Shown: piece after piece, positions 10,054 through 18,692 of the stretch
Position numbering within the stretch: the stretch's first letter is position 1
Layout: every line of letters begins with the position of its first letter
Source of the DNA: Methylococcaceae bacterium
GTDB lineage: Bacteria > Pseudomonadota > Gammaproteobacteria > Methylococcales > Methylomonadaceae
Length of the DNA stretch: 46,040 nucleotides
Assembly: GCA_947506155.1 (NCBI GenBank)
Contig: CANNNV010000004.1
Span: forward strand, 1 to 46,040
Direction: 5' to 3'
Made by a program: the position numbers and the translations under genes
Notes under the pieces: model-generated
What the model was told of the DNA's origin: nothing
The model's input: only the letters and a program-made list of their open reading frames with translations
Database searches by the model: none

Positions 10054-11507
10054 TGGACCACCCACACATGTTAAGAAGAACCAAAATTTTAGCCACACTG
10101 GGTCCTGCTACAGACCAACCCGGCGTACTTGAAGGTATGTTTGAAGCAGGCCTGGACTTTGTACGCATGAACTTTTCCCATGGTTCTGCACAAGATCATA
10201 TTAACAGAGCCAATGCTGTTCGTGAACTGAGCCTGAAAACAGGCAGACTAGTCGGTATTTTGGCTGATTTGCAAGGGCCTAAAATTCGTATTGCCCGTTT
10301 TAAAGATACCAAGGTGTTTTTAGATGAGGGACAGGATTTTTCTCTGGACATCAATTTTGACCCTCTGGCTGGGGATAATACCCAAGTCGGAATTACTTAC
10401 GAACCGTTGGCATTAGAAGTAAAGCCGGGTAGCAGACTACTGCTGGATGATGGTCGCATCGTATTGGATGTGGTCAATGTTGAAAACATGCGCGTTAACT
10501 GTAAAGTTATTGTTGGCGGAGATCTCTCTAACAACAAAGGCATCAACCTACTAGGTGGCGGTCTTTCAGCTGCAGCACTAACCGACAAAGACAAAGAAGA
10601 TATTAAAACGATTGCGATCATGAAATGCGATTATGTCGCTATTTCATTTCCGCGCACCGCTGAAGATCTTCATGAAGCTCGTCGTTTACTGGTTGCTGCA
10701 GGTTGTCATGCCGGTATCGTAGCCAAGGTTGAACGGGCTGAAGCTTTAGACGTTATTGACGAAATCATCCTGGCTTCCGATGCAGTCATGGTTGCTCGTG
10801 GTGATCTTGGCGTCGAAATTGGTGATGCTAATTTGCCTGCCGTGCAAAAAATGTTGATTAAACGTACTCGGGAACTCAATCGTGTTGCGATTACCGCGAC
10901 ACAAATGATGGAGTCGATGATCGACAACCCGATTCCTACCCGTGCCGAAGTCTTTGACGTTGCCAATGCAGTTTATGACGGCACTGATGTGATCATGTTA
11001 TCGGCAGAAACAGCATCGGGCAAACACCCGATCAAAGCCATTGAAGCCATGCATCGAGTTTGTATAGAAGCAGAAAAACAAGCCGTAGTGCGTGTTTCAA
11101 GCCATCGTATTGACCAGCGGTTTGAGCGCGTTGATGAAGCCATTGCGATGTCAACCATGTATCTGGCCAACCATACCAAAGTTAATGGCATTGCGGCGTT
11201 AACCGAATCAGGCTCTACACCCTTATGGATGTCAAGAATCAGCTCCGGCATCCCTATTTTCGCGTTTAGTCCTCATTCGGAAACACTCGGCAGAGTCACT
11301 TTATACCGGGGAGTTTTTCCGGTATTGTTTACTCATGACCTTAAAGATCATGCCGAAGTCAACCGGGCAATTTTGGCCAAGCTGAAAAAACGTGGGGTTG
11401 CTGTCAATGGTGATACCTTTATTATCACTAAAGGTGATCTGGAAGGCGAGCAGGGCGGCACCAATGCTTTGAAAGTAGTGACTATCGGGGAAGGTTTAAC
11501 CCCTTGA
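10053..11507 (+). CDS. pyk: Pyruvate kinase
   Basis: Pyruvate kinase converts phosphoenolpyruvate and ADP to pyruvate and ATP. The 484-residue protein shows RRTKILATLGPATD at the N-terminus, VRMNFSHG, ADLQGPKIRIARF, the active-site block GIVAKVERAEALDVIDEI, VMVARGDLGVEIG, ITATQMMESMIDNPIPTRAEV and DVIMLSAETASGKHP. The C-terminal allosteric domain is intact. The ATG used overlaps the gap stop. A second ATG five codons on, giving MLRRTKILATLGPAT, would fit the usual family N-terminus equally well. A strong rho-independent terminator follows at about 60 bases, closing the gap-pyk unit. Confidence 0.96.
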   Translation: MDHPHMLRRTKILATLGPATDQPGVLEGMFEAGLDFVRMNFSHGSAQDHINRANAVRELSLKTGRLVGILADLQGPKIRIARFKDTKVFLDEGQDFSLDINFDPLAGDNTQVGITYEPLALEVKPGSRLLLDDGRIVLDVVNVENMRVNCKVIVGGDLSNNKGINLLGGGLSAAALTDKDKEDIKTIAIMKCDYVAISFPRTAEDLHEARRLLVAAGCHAGIVAKVERAEALDVIDEIILASDAVMVARGDLGVEIGDANLPAVQKMLIKRTRELNRVAITATQMMESMIDNPIPTRAEVFDVANAVYDGTDVIMLSAETASGKHPIKAIEAMHRVCIEAEKQAVVRVSSHRIDQRFERVDEAIAMSTMYLANHTKVNGIAALTESGSTPLWMSRISSGIPIFAFSPHSETLGRVTLYRGVFPVLFTHDLKDHAEVNRAILAKLKKRGVAVNGDTFIITKGDLEGEQGGTNALKVVTIGEGLTP

Positions 11508-11566
11508 AGTTTTACTGACTGAGTGCCTAGTTTCGAAAAGCATACACTCAGTAAACGTTTCATCTT

Positions 11567-11608
11567 AAATGACCTGGAAAATTAATATTCTTCAGGTCAT
11601 TTTTTTTG
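11567..11608 (+). terminator. Rho-independent terminator of gap-pyk
   Basis: A 10-bp stem (AAATGACCTG at 11567-11576 with CAGGTCATTT at 11593-11602) has a 16-base loop and runs directly into a T tract of eight or more. A second, imperfect inverted repeat (ACTGAGTG-type arms) lies just before it, at about 11510-11555. Confidence 0.85.
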
Positions 11609-11637
11609 TAACTGACTCTCAAAACAAGGCGCTTTAA

Positions 11638-12864
11638 ATGACTACTCAACCCCGCCAGACTTTCTATGTCGTTGTGGCATTGGTACTCGGCATCCTCATT
11701 GGCGAACTACTTAACCTGACGCTAGATAGCGCCGAACTGAAGCCGATTATCGCTATTTTTGCCGCGCTGACCGATATTTTCCTGCGTTTAGTAAAAATGA
11801 TTATCGCACCTCTGGTTTTTTCGACGCTAGTGGTGGGCATGGCCAAAATGACCGACATCCAGACCGTTGGACGGGTGAGCCTGAAAGCAATGCTGTGGTT
11901 TTTTTCAGCATCAATATTCAGTCTGTTACTGGGCATGTTGCTAGTAAATGGGTTTGAACCTGGCAGTTCCTTGCACATGGCGTTACCTGAGGCTGGAGCA
12001 AAAATCGGACTACCGGAAGCATCACCGACACTGGGTAACTTTGTTGCGCACATGTTTCCAAAAAGCATCATTGACGCTATGGCCAGCAACGAGATTTTGC
12101 AGATCGTGGTGTTCTCGATGTTCTTTGGCGTAGCCTGCGCCTCTCTGGGCGAACAGGCGCGTCCGACCGTCAAGTTGCTCGATTCGTTAACCCATATCAT
12201 GTTGAAAATCACCGGCTACGTGATGCACTCGGCACCGGTTGCAGTATTTGCCGCTGTGGCCTCAGTAATCGCGCAAAATGGCATCGGTGTTCTGGGCTCA
12301 TACGGCCAGTTTATCGGGGAATTTTATCTCGGATTGTTCCTGCTCTGTATAGCGCTGGGCTGTGTCGGCTTTTTATTTCTTGGACACCGAATCCTGTCTT
12401 TGATTCGACATATCCGCGAACCGATGCTGCTGGCTTTTGGTACCGCCAGTAGCGAAAGCGCTTACCCAAAACTGTTGCAACAACTCGAACGCTTTGGTTG
12501 CGACGAAAAAATCTGCGGCCTGGTGCTACCTCTGGGTTATTCATTCAACCTTGACGGCAGCATGATGTACATGACTTTTGCGGTACTGTTTATCGCCCAG
12601 GCTTACGGCATTGATATGGCGTTAGGCGATCAATTACTGATGCTGCTGACTTTACTATTCACTAGCAAAGGCCTAGCCGGCGTACCCAGAGCATCGCTAA
12701 TTGTCATTGCCGCCACGCTGTCCATGTTTCACATACCCGAAGCCGGTGTATTGTTGCTGTTGGCTGTCGATCAAATTCTTGATATGGGCCGCAGCGCAAC
12801 CAACGTGTTCGGCAACAGCATCGCCGCTGCGATCGTCAGTCGCTGGGAGAAAGCCCTGCGTTAG
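11638..12864 (+). CDS. Dicarboxylate/amino acid:cation symporter (DAACS family)
   Basis: This is an inner-membrane secondary transporter that couples uptake of C4-dicarboxylates or acidic amino acids to Na+ or H+. The 408-residue protein is hydrophobic throughout. It carries the DAACS hallmarks: the serine-rich hairpin GTASSESAYPKL (from residue 268), the GYSFNLDGSMMYM segment with the NLDG sequence at 304-307, the second hairpin LFTSKGLAGVPRAS, and the C-terminal DMGRSATNVFGNSIAAAIVSRW. The last motif places Arg-Ser-Ala-Thr-Asn-Val where DctA and GltP bind substrate, but DctA and GltP/GltT types cannot be separated by eye, so I give no symbol. Single gene after a terminator. In a one-carbon organism such a carrier would import acetate-level or C4 acids, which is inference. 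Confidence 0.92.
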   Translation: MTTQPRQTFYVVVALVLGILIGELLNLTLDSAELKPIIAIFAALTDIFLRLVKMIIAPLVFSTLVVGMAKMTDIQTVGRVSLKAMLWFFSASIFSLLLGMLLVNGFEPGSSLHMALPEAGAKIGLPEASPTLGNFVAHMFPKSIIDAMASNEILQIVVFSMFFGVACASLGEQARPTVKLLDSLTHIMLKITGYVMHSAPVAVFAAVASVIAQNGIGVLGSYGQFIGEFYLGLFLLCIALGCVGFLFLGHRILSLIRHIREPMLLAFGTASSESAYPKLLQQLERFGCDEKICGLVLPLGYSFNLDGSMMYMTFAVLFIAQAYGIDMALGDQLLMLLTLLFTSKGLAGVPRASLIVIAATLSMFHIPEAGVLLLLAVDQILDMGRSATNVFGNSIAAAIVSRWEKALR

Positions 12865-12885
12865 GAGATTTCTCGGTTTACCACT

Positions 12886-12953
12886 AACCCGATTTTCAAC
12901 ATAGTTTTTTTGCTAAAATAAAAACCGTAATTAATATCAACCTGATTTTCAAC
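12886..12953. repeat. 15-base direct repeat upstream of glgP
   Basis: AACCCGATTTTCAAC (12886-12900) recurs as AACCTGATTTTCAAC (12939-12953) with one mismatch and 53 bases from start to start. Both copies lie in the 106-base gap before glgP, the second within 20 bases of the start codon. The region between is AT-rich with a T7 run. The spacing of about five helical turns would suit a dimeric or looping regulator, but a random duplication is possible. Confidence 0.4.
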
Positions 12954-12970
12954 TCCCTAGGGTAAAAAAT

Positions 12971-15478
12971 ATGCCGCATAGAAGCTTTAAGACCAGTAAA
13001 CCCAAATCTACGATTACCGTGCTTCCCGATCTAGGCATGGATGATCAACACCTAATTGCCGATTTCAAACGCTATTACAGTCACCGTCTGGGCCGTGATG
13101 AAAACTGTACCTCGCCGCATTATGCTTATGAGGCGCTGTCACTGGCTATCAGTGACCGGCTGATAGAACGGTGGAAAAGAACCTACAATGTTTACAAAGA
13201 GACAGATTGCAAGAGAGCTTATTATCTGTCGATGGAATTTTTAATGGGCCGCACCTTAAGCAATGCCATGCTAAATCTTGGCATTACTGAATCCGTTGAA
13301 AAAGCCATGTATCAGTTGGGCCTGGAACTTGAGGAACTGGTTGAAAGTGAGCCGGATGCTGGACTCGGCAACGGTGGCTTAGGTCGCTTAGCAGCGTGTT
13401 TTATCGATAGTTGCGCAACTTTGCAGCTACCAGTGACCGGCTACGGTCTGCGTTATGAATATGGCATGTTTTCACAGGATATTATCAATGGTGAACAGGT
13501 AGAAAAACCGGATCATTGGCTGCGTAATGGTAATGTCTGGGAGATTGAACGCCCTGAATACACACATCGAATTAAGTTTGGCGGACACACCGAGTCGCAT
13601 ATTGATGAGTTCGGCAACAAAAGAACCAGCTGGGTAGATACCCAAGATATACTGGCGATTCCCTACGACACTCCGATTCCAGGCTATCAGAACGGCACTG
13701 TAAATACCTTGCGTTTATGGAAGGCGGCAGCAACTGAAGAGTTCAATCTCCAGGAATTTAATGCCGGTGATTACGCGGAATCAGTAGCGGCAAAAAATAC
13801 CGCTGAAAATATTACCATGGTGCTGTATCCAAACGACGCCAATGAAAACGGCAAAGCCTTGCGTTTGCGCCAGCAATACCTGCTGGCTTCTGCCAGCTTA
13901 CAGGATGTGATCGCCACCTGGGTGGGTCGTCACGGCAATGATTTTTCCGAGTTCTCAGCCAAGAACACGTTTCAATTAAACGACACTCATCCGAGCATAG
14001 CAGTTGCTGAATTGATGCGCTTATTGATGGATGTTCATGGCTTAACCTGGAACGAAGCCTGGACGATTACACACAAAACGATGGCCTACACCAACCATAC
14101 GCTGTTGCCGGAAGCGCTGGAACGCTGGTCGGTTAGCCTGTTCAAGCAACTACTGCCTAGATTGATGGAAATCATCTTTGATATTAATGCCCATTTTATG
14201 GCGGAAGTATCAGCACATTGGCCGGGTGATACCGACCGGTTAAGTCGTATGTCCATTATCGAAGAAGGCGGCGAGCAACATGTCAGAATGGCCTATCTGG
14301 CTATAGTCGGCAGTTATTCAGTTAACGGTGTTGCCGCACTGCATTCAAAATTATTGCAGCAAGGCCTGTTCCGGGATTTTTATGAATTTTGGCCGAGTAA
14401 ATTCAATAACAAAACCAATGGCGTCACCCCCCGTCGTTGGCTGGCTGCATGTAATCCTGAACTGGCTGAACTGATTACCGAAACCATAGGCGATGGCTGG
14501 TTGACGAACTTGGTGCTGTTGAAAAATCTTGAGCCTTATGCCGAAGACAAGGAGTTTCGCAGGCGCTGGCGCGAAATCAAGCAAACTGCAAAGCAAAAAC
14601 TGATTGATTTCAAAAAGCTTGAGCATGATGTTGATTTTAATGTAGATGCTATTTTCGATATACAGGTCAAACGTGTTCATGAATATAAGCGTCAGCTGTT
14701 AAATGTGCTGCATGTCATTCATCTATATGACCGTATCAAGCGTGGCGATACCGCAAACTGGACGGATCGCTGTGTATTGATCGGCGGAAAAGCCGCACCT
14801 GGCTATTACATGGCGAAAAAAATCATCAAGCTGATCAATAATGTCTCAAGCGTGATTAATTCCGACCCTGATGTGGGCAAAAAATTAAAATTGGTTTTCC
14901 TGCCTAATTATCGGGTTTCTGCAATGGAAAAAATCTGTCCGGGTGCCGATCTTTCCGAGCAGATTTCCACCGCTGGCAAGGAAGCGTCGGGTACCGGAAA
15001 TATGAAGTTCATGATGAACGGGGCCTTGACTATTGGTACGCTGGATGGTGCAAATATTGAGATTCGCGAAGAAGTCGGCGATGAGAATTTCTTCCTGTTC
15101 GGCTTAACCGAAGATCAGGTTGAAGAAATGAGCCATCACTATGATCCTAATGCGGTGATTGAACAGGATCAGGAGTTGTGCAGGGTTATGAAATTGCTGG
15201 AATGCGGGCATTTTAACCAGTTTGAACCGGGGCTTTTTGATGACATTATGATGTCAATAAGAAGTCCTCAGGATCCCTGGATGACAGCTGCCGATTTTCG
15301 CAGCTTCATTGACGCACAAAAACAAGTAGAAATAGCTTACAAGGATCAGGAGCTATGGACCAAAATGAGTATTTTAAACTGCGCCGGCAGCGGAAAATTT
15401 TCTACCGACAGAACCATCACTGACTACAATAACGAAATCTGGAAATTGTCAGCAGTCAGTGTTGGTAAAAAGCTCTGA
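12971..15478 (+). CDS. glgP: Glycogen/maltodextrin phosphorylase
   Basis: The enzyme releases glucose-1-phosphate from glycogen or other alpha-glucans by phosphorolysis, using pyridoxal phosphate. The 835-residue protein is family GT35, close to the E. coli length (815). Landmarks are YYLSMEFLMGRTLSNAMLNL, GLGNGGLGRLAACF, QLNDTHPSIAVAELMRLL, TNHTLLPEALERW, VKRVHEYKRQLLN and EASGTGNMKFMMNGALTIGTLDGAN, where Lys679 (NMKF) is the PLP lysine. The N-terminal allosteric segment is short. There is no other glycogen gene beside it. The start has AGGG at suitable distance. A hairpin follows the stop. Confidence 0.95.
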   Translation: MPHRSFKTSKPKSTITVLPDLGMDDQHLIADFKRYYSHRLGRDENCTSPHYAYEALSLAISDRLIERWKRTYNVYKETDCKRAYYLSMEFLMGRTLSNAMLNLGITESVEKAMYQLGLELEELVESEPDAGLGNGGLGRLAACFIDSCATLQLPVTGYGLRYEYGMFSQDIINGEQVEKPDHWLRNGNVWEIERPEYTHRIKFGGHTESHIDEFGNKRTSWVDTQDILAIPYDTPIPGYQNGTVNTLRLWKAAATEEFNLQEFNAGDYAESVAAKNTAENITMVLYPNDANENGKALRLRQQYLLASASLQDVIATWVGRHGNDFSEFSAKNTFQLNDTHPSIAVAELMRLLMDVHGLTWNEAWTITHKTMAYTNHTLLPEALERWSVSLFKQLLPRLMEIIFDINAHFMAEVSAHWPGDTDRLSRMSIIEEGGEQHVRMAYLAIVGSYSVNGVAALHSKLLQQGLFRDFYEFWPSKFNNKTNGVTPRRWLAACNPELAELITETIGDGWLTNLVLLKNLEPYAEDKEFRRRWREIKQTAKQKLIDFKKLEHDVDFNVDAIFDIQVKRVHEYKRQLLNVLHVIHLYDRIKRGDTANWTDRCVLIGGKAAPGYYMAKKIIKLINNVSSVINSDPDVGKKLKLVFLPNYRVSAMEKICPGADLSEQISTAGKEASGTGNMKFMMNGALTIGTLDGANIEIREEVGDENFFLFGLTEDQVEEMSHHYDPNAVIEQDQELCRVMKLLECGHFNQFEPGLFDDIMMSIRSPQDPWMTAADFRSFIDAQKQVEIAYKDQELWTKMSILNCAGSGKFSTDRTITDYNNEIWKLSAVSVGKKL

Positions 15479-15487
15479 TATAAAAGA

Positions 15488-15513
15488 AGCTTGGGTTGTC
15501 ATCAACCCAAGCT
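15488..15513. terminator. Hairpin between convergent glgP and narI
   Basis: A perfect 11-bp stem, AGCTTGGGTTG (15488-15498) with CAACCCAAGCT (15503-15513), has a TCAT loop. On the plus strand no T tract follows. On the minus strand it runs into CTTCTTTTAT, so it more likely ends the nar operon while also protecting the glgP message. Confidence 0.6.
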
Positions 15514-15525
15514 ATCGATAAAGCT

Positions 15526-15580
15526 GCGGCGCGCGCCGGCAATACGGCGGGGAATGGGCGCTCGCCGCGCGCCCCTACAC
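15526..15580. repeat. GC-rich palindromic repeat unit downstream of narI
   Basis: This short GC-rich patch contrasts with its surroundings. It contains the self-complementary CGGCGCGCGCCG near 15528-15539 and an inverted repeat GGGCGC (15556-15561) / GCGCCC (15569-15574). It reads like a dispersed REP-type unit in the glgP/narI gap. No second copy of this exact unit was seen in the window. Confidence 0.45.
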
Positions 15581-15591
15581 CCTCTACAAGA

Positions 15592-16269
15592 TTAACGCCG
15601 ACGAACGATTTGATAAGGCCGGGTAATGTAGCCCAGTGGAACGCTCCAGACATGGACTAGGCGACTGAATGGAAAAACCAAAAACAAGGTTTGCCCGAAA
15701 AATAAATGCAATTTAAAGATAAGACCGATCTCGCCAAGCTGATCTGCAGCACCGCTGCGAAAAGTCACAATGCGTTGCGCCCATTCTCCCAGCAACAACA
15801 TGTTTGCACCATCGTAATGGTAAATCGAAATCGGCAAGGTCAACAGACCCAACGCCAACTGTACGCCAATCAGCAATAGAATAAATATATCCATGCGGCT
15901 ACTGGTAGCGCGTATTCGGGCATCGGTTAAACGACGGCGTATCAGGATATAAATACCTCTTAAACACACGCTACCGAAAACGCCACCGGCAACAACAGCC
16001 AGGATTTGTTTTGCCGATGTCGATAAACCCAAAGCATGGTAAACCGCAGGCGGCGTCAACAGGCCGACAAAATGCCCAACAAACAGCAACAGAATGCCAA
16101 TATGGAATAAATTACTGCCCAGTCTTAATTCCTTGGCGCGCAGAAATTGGCTGGAACCAGTGCGCCAGGTGTATTGATCACGGTCATAACGGGCCAGACT
16201 ACCGATAAAAAATACGCTAATCGCGATATAAGGGTAATAACCAAATAATAAGGTATCAAGATAATCCAC
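15592..16269 (-). CDS. narI: Respiratory nitrate reductase gamma subunit (cytochrome b)
   Basis: NarI is the dihaem membrane anchor that takes electrons from quinol and passes them to NarH. The 225-residue protein has about five transmembrane helices and the family N-terminus with GYYPYIAISVFFIGSLARYDRDQYTWRTGSSQ. Haem-ligand histidines are plausible in FHIGILLLFVGHFVGL near residues 56-66 and LFFGQTLFLVFPFSRLVHVW near the C-terminus. Translation starts at GTG with GAGGAG upstream, 10 bases after narJ. Last gene of the nar operon. Confidence 0.94.
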   Translation of the reverse strand: MDYLDTLLFGYYPYIAISVFFIGSLARYDRDQYTWRTGSSQFLRAKELRLGSNLFHIGILLLFVGHFVGLLTPPAVYHALGLSTSAKQILAVVAGGVFGSVCLRGIYILIRRRLTDARIRATSSRMDIFILLLIGVQLALGLLTLPISIYHYDGANMLLLGEWAQRIVTFRSGAADQLGEIGLIFKLHLFFGQTLFLVFPFSRLVHVWSVPLGYITRPYQIVRRR

Positions 16270-16279
16270 GGTAAACTCC

Positions 16280-16981
16280 TCAAAGAGATCGCTGTTGCGC
16301 TTTTAAATATTCATCGCGCGGCGTAATGATAATAGGACTGACAGTCGCCTGGCTTTTGCACGCCTCCCCTGCCCCCATAAAGCTGACGGCTTCTTCTTCC
16401 CAGATTTCATCCATGTTCACCAGGGTTTCATCTTCGCCTTCGGTGGCCGCTTGATGCAGTATTTCTGCCAACGCGTCTGGCTCGCCAGCAAAACCGGCCA
16501 AGGCATCGAAAATGGCGCAAAACTCGCTGCCGCGTTCGGTTAACCGGGCGCCCAATAGACTTAACACTGGCATCGCATCGTGCAATAATTGCCGGGCTTC
16601 TTCCTGTTCCTGTTGCGACAGAAACTCCAAAAATAGCGGGATATAATCCGGCAGTTCATGGGTGGATAGCTCAAAACCATGCGTTTCGTACATCTGCAAC
16701 AAATTAACCATGGCCTGCCCCCGGTCGCGGGATTCGCCATGCACATGCTCAAAAATATGCAGCGACAAGAACCGTCCCCGATCGAATAAGGCCACATAGG
16801 CTTCTTGCGCAACCAGCAGATCAACGCCATGATAACTATCGATCAGAGCCTGCACCGCTTTTTTGGAGGTTTCCGGCAACAGGTTTTCCTGTTCGACAAC
16901 CACAGCCATTTCATCTAATGCCGCTAACATCTCGGCTTCGGGATAGCTTAATAAGTGTGATAGAACTTTTAATGTTTGCAT
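16280..16981 (-). CDS. narJ: Nitrate reductase assembly chaperone
   Basis: NarJ is the cytoplasmic chaperone needed for molybdenum cofactor insertion into NarG and for docking to NarI. The 233-residue, acidic, helical protein has the family pattern VLSHLLSYPEAEMLAAL at the N-terminus, SLHIFEHVHGESRDRGQAMVNL in the middle and ELPDYIPLFLEFLS. These are the standard TorD/NarJ-family landmarks. The ATG has AAGGAA upstream, and the gene sits 9 bases after the narH stop. Gene order narG-narH-narJ-narI is standard. Confidence 0.94.
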   Translation of the reverse strand: MQTLKVLSHLLSYPEAEMLAALDEMAVVVEQENLLPETSKKAVQALIDSYHGVDLLVAQEAYVALFDRGRFLSLHIFEHVHGESRDRGQAMVNLLQMYETHGFELSTHELPDYIPLFLEFLSQQEQEEARQLLHDAMPVLSLLGARLTERGSEFCAIFDALAGFAGEPDALAEILHQAATEGEDETLVNMDEIWEEEAVSFMGAGEACKSQATVSPIIITPRDEYLKAQQRSL

Positions 16982-16990
16982 AATTATTCC

Positions 16991-18625
16991 TTATCTTGCC
17001 GGTTCCACTTTAATAGGAATCTTGATCGGAATGCCGCCAGTGCGTTGCGGTTTGCTGTTGCCGCCGAACAGGTTAGTGTCACTATTGCCGGAAGAACAGC
17101 CGCTACCAAAACTAAAGCCGCAGCCGCCTTGCTCACCATAAGCATCAAAGGTAGAGCTTGCATATTCACGATGACTGGTTGGAACCACAAAGCGATCCTC
17201 GTAATTGGCAATCGCCATATAGCGATACATTTCCTCTACCTGCAACTGAGTCAAACCGACGCGCTCCAACACTTCGGCATTAACCACGCCATCGACGGTG
17301 AGACTGCGCATGTAAGCCCGCATCGCCAGCATCCGCTCCAGACCCAACACCACCGGTTCTTCCTTGCCTGCAGTCAGCAAATTGGCTAAATACTGTACCG
17401 GAATGCGCAAGGAACGCACATCGGGAATATCGCCATCCATGCCGATCTGGTCGTTTTCCGCCGCCGATTGGATCGGCGATAACGGTGGCACATACCAGAC
17501 CATCGGCAGGGTGCGAAATTCTGGATGCAGAGGAAACGCCACTTTCCAGTCTATCGCCATTTTATAGACCGGCGACTCCTTGGCGGCGGTTAGCCAAGAT
17601 TCAGGAATACCGGCAGCTCTGGCTTCCGCAATGACGTCCGGATCAAACGGATCGAGAAATACATCCAGCTGTTGCTGGTACAAATCCTGCTCGTTCTCAC
17701 AGCTGGCTGCCTCTTCGATGCGGTCGGCATCATACAGCAACACGCCTAAATAACGTATCCGGCCGACGCAGGTTTCCGAACACACGGTAGGCTCGCCGGC
17801 TTCGATGCGTGGATAACAGAAGGTGCATTTTTCCGATTTTCCGGTTTCCCAGTTGTAATAGATTTTTTTGTATGGACAAGCCGACACGCACATTCGCCAG
17901 CCCCGGCATTTGTCCTGATCGATCAACACGATGCCGTCTTCTTCGCGCTTGTAAATCGAACCACTGGGACAAGCTGCTACACAGGTTGGATTCAAACAAT
18001 GTTCACACAAGCGCGGCAAATACATCATGAAGGTGTTTTCAAATTCACCGTACATGTCTTTCTGGATGTTGTCGAAATTGGTGTCGCGCGAGCGCGAGGA
18101 AAACTCGGTACCCAGAATCTCCTCCCAGTTCGGACCGCCTTCGATTTTTTCCATGCGCTCGCCGGTAATCACCGAATAGGGTCTGGCCGTCGGCGGATTT
18201 TTCGCTTCCTTGGCGGTATGCAAATGCTGATAATCAAAATCGAAGGGTTCGTAATAATCGTCGATTTCCGGCAAATCGGGGTTGCCGAAAATGTTCCGCA
18301 AAATCTTATGCTTGCTGCCTTGACGCGGTTCTATCTTGCCATTAATTTTTCGTACCCAGCCGCCGTTCCATTTATCCTGATTTTCCCATTGCTGGGGAAA
18401 ACCGATGCCAGGCTTGGTTTCAACATTGTTAAACCAGGCGTATTCAACACCCTTGCGCGAAGTCCAGACGTTTTTGCAAGTAACCGAGCAGGTATGACAG
18501 CCGATACACTTGTCCAGATTTAACACCATGCCTATTTGTGCGCGAATATTGCGCAATCCTTTCCTGGATTGCGTTCCTGCGGAACCGGCTTCGCCGTCCA
18601 AATTTGTTCCAGACAAATTAGTCAT
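16991..18625 (-). CDS. narH: Respiratory nitrate reductase beta subunit (Fe-S protein)
   Basis: NarH is the cytoplasmic four-cluster iron-sulphur subunit between NarI and NarG. Four Cys groups are visible: CIGCHTCSVTCKN, CEHCLNPTCVAACPSG, CRGWRMCVSACPYKK and CTFCYPRIEAGEPTVCSETC. The Trp in CRGWRMC replaces a cysteine, as in other NarH proteins where that cluster is [3Fe-4S]. At 544 residues it is slightly longer than E. coli NarH (512). The excess is an N-terminal Gly/Ser-rich stretch of about 25 residues and a C-terminal tail (GFSFGSGCSSGNSDTNLFGG) ending in a Pro/Ile-rich segment. The start ATG has GAGGA seven bases upstream. A palindromic repeat separates it from narG. Confidence 0.96.
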   Translation of the reverse strand: MTNLSGTNLDGEAGSAGTQSRKGLRNIRAQIGMVLNLDKCIGCHTCSVTCKNVWTSRKGVEYAWFNNVETKPGIGFPQQWENQDKWNGGWVRKINGKIEPRQGSKHKILRNIFGNPDLPEIDDYYEPFDFDYQHLHTAKEAKNPPTARPYSVITGERMEKIEGGPNWEEILGTEFSSRSRDTNFDNIQKDMYGEFENTFMMYLPRLCEHCLNPTCVAACPSGSIYKREEDGIVLIDQDKCRGWRMCVSACPYKKIYYNWETGKSEKCTFCYPRIEAGEPTVCSETCVGRIRYLGVLLYDADRIEEAASCENEQDLYQQQLDVFLDPFDPDVIAEARAAGIPESWLTAAKESPVYKMAIDWKVAFPLHPEFRTLPMVWYVPPLSPIQSAAENDQIGMDGDIPDVRSLRIPVQYLANLLTAGKEEPVVLGLERMLAMRAYMRSLTVDGVVNAEVLERVGLTQLQVEEMYRYMAIANYEDRFVVPTSHREYASSTFDAYGEQGGCGFSFGSGCSSGNSDTNLFGGNSKPQRTGGIPIKIPIKVEPAR

Positions 18626-18655
18626 TTTACGTCCTCTTGCTTGATATATTGGCTA

Positions 18656-18692
18656 GTCATGTCGGGTTACGCTGGCGCTAACCCGACCTACG
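18656..18692. repeat. REP-like palindrome between narG and narH
   Basis: Arms GTCGGGTTA (18661-18669) and TAACCCGAC (18679-18687) flank the imperfectly self-complementary CGCTGGCGC. On the minus strand the unit begins CGTAGGTCGGG, and its TAG is the stop codon of narG. Elements of the form GTAGG(T/C)(T/C)GGGTTAGCG...CGTAACCC are widespread palindromic repeats in proteobacteria. In RNA it would fold into a hairpin directly between the narG stop and the narH ribosome-binding site. Confidence 0.75.

Noticed and set aside
11664-12212. Long open frame antisense to the symporter
   Set aside because: It is fully covered by the well-supported transporter gene and has no recognisable domain or ribosome-binding site.
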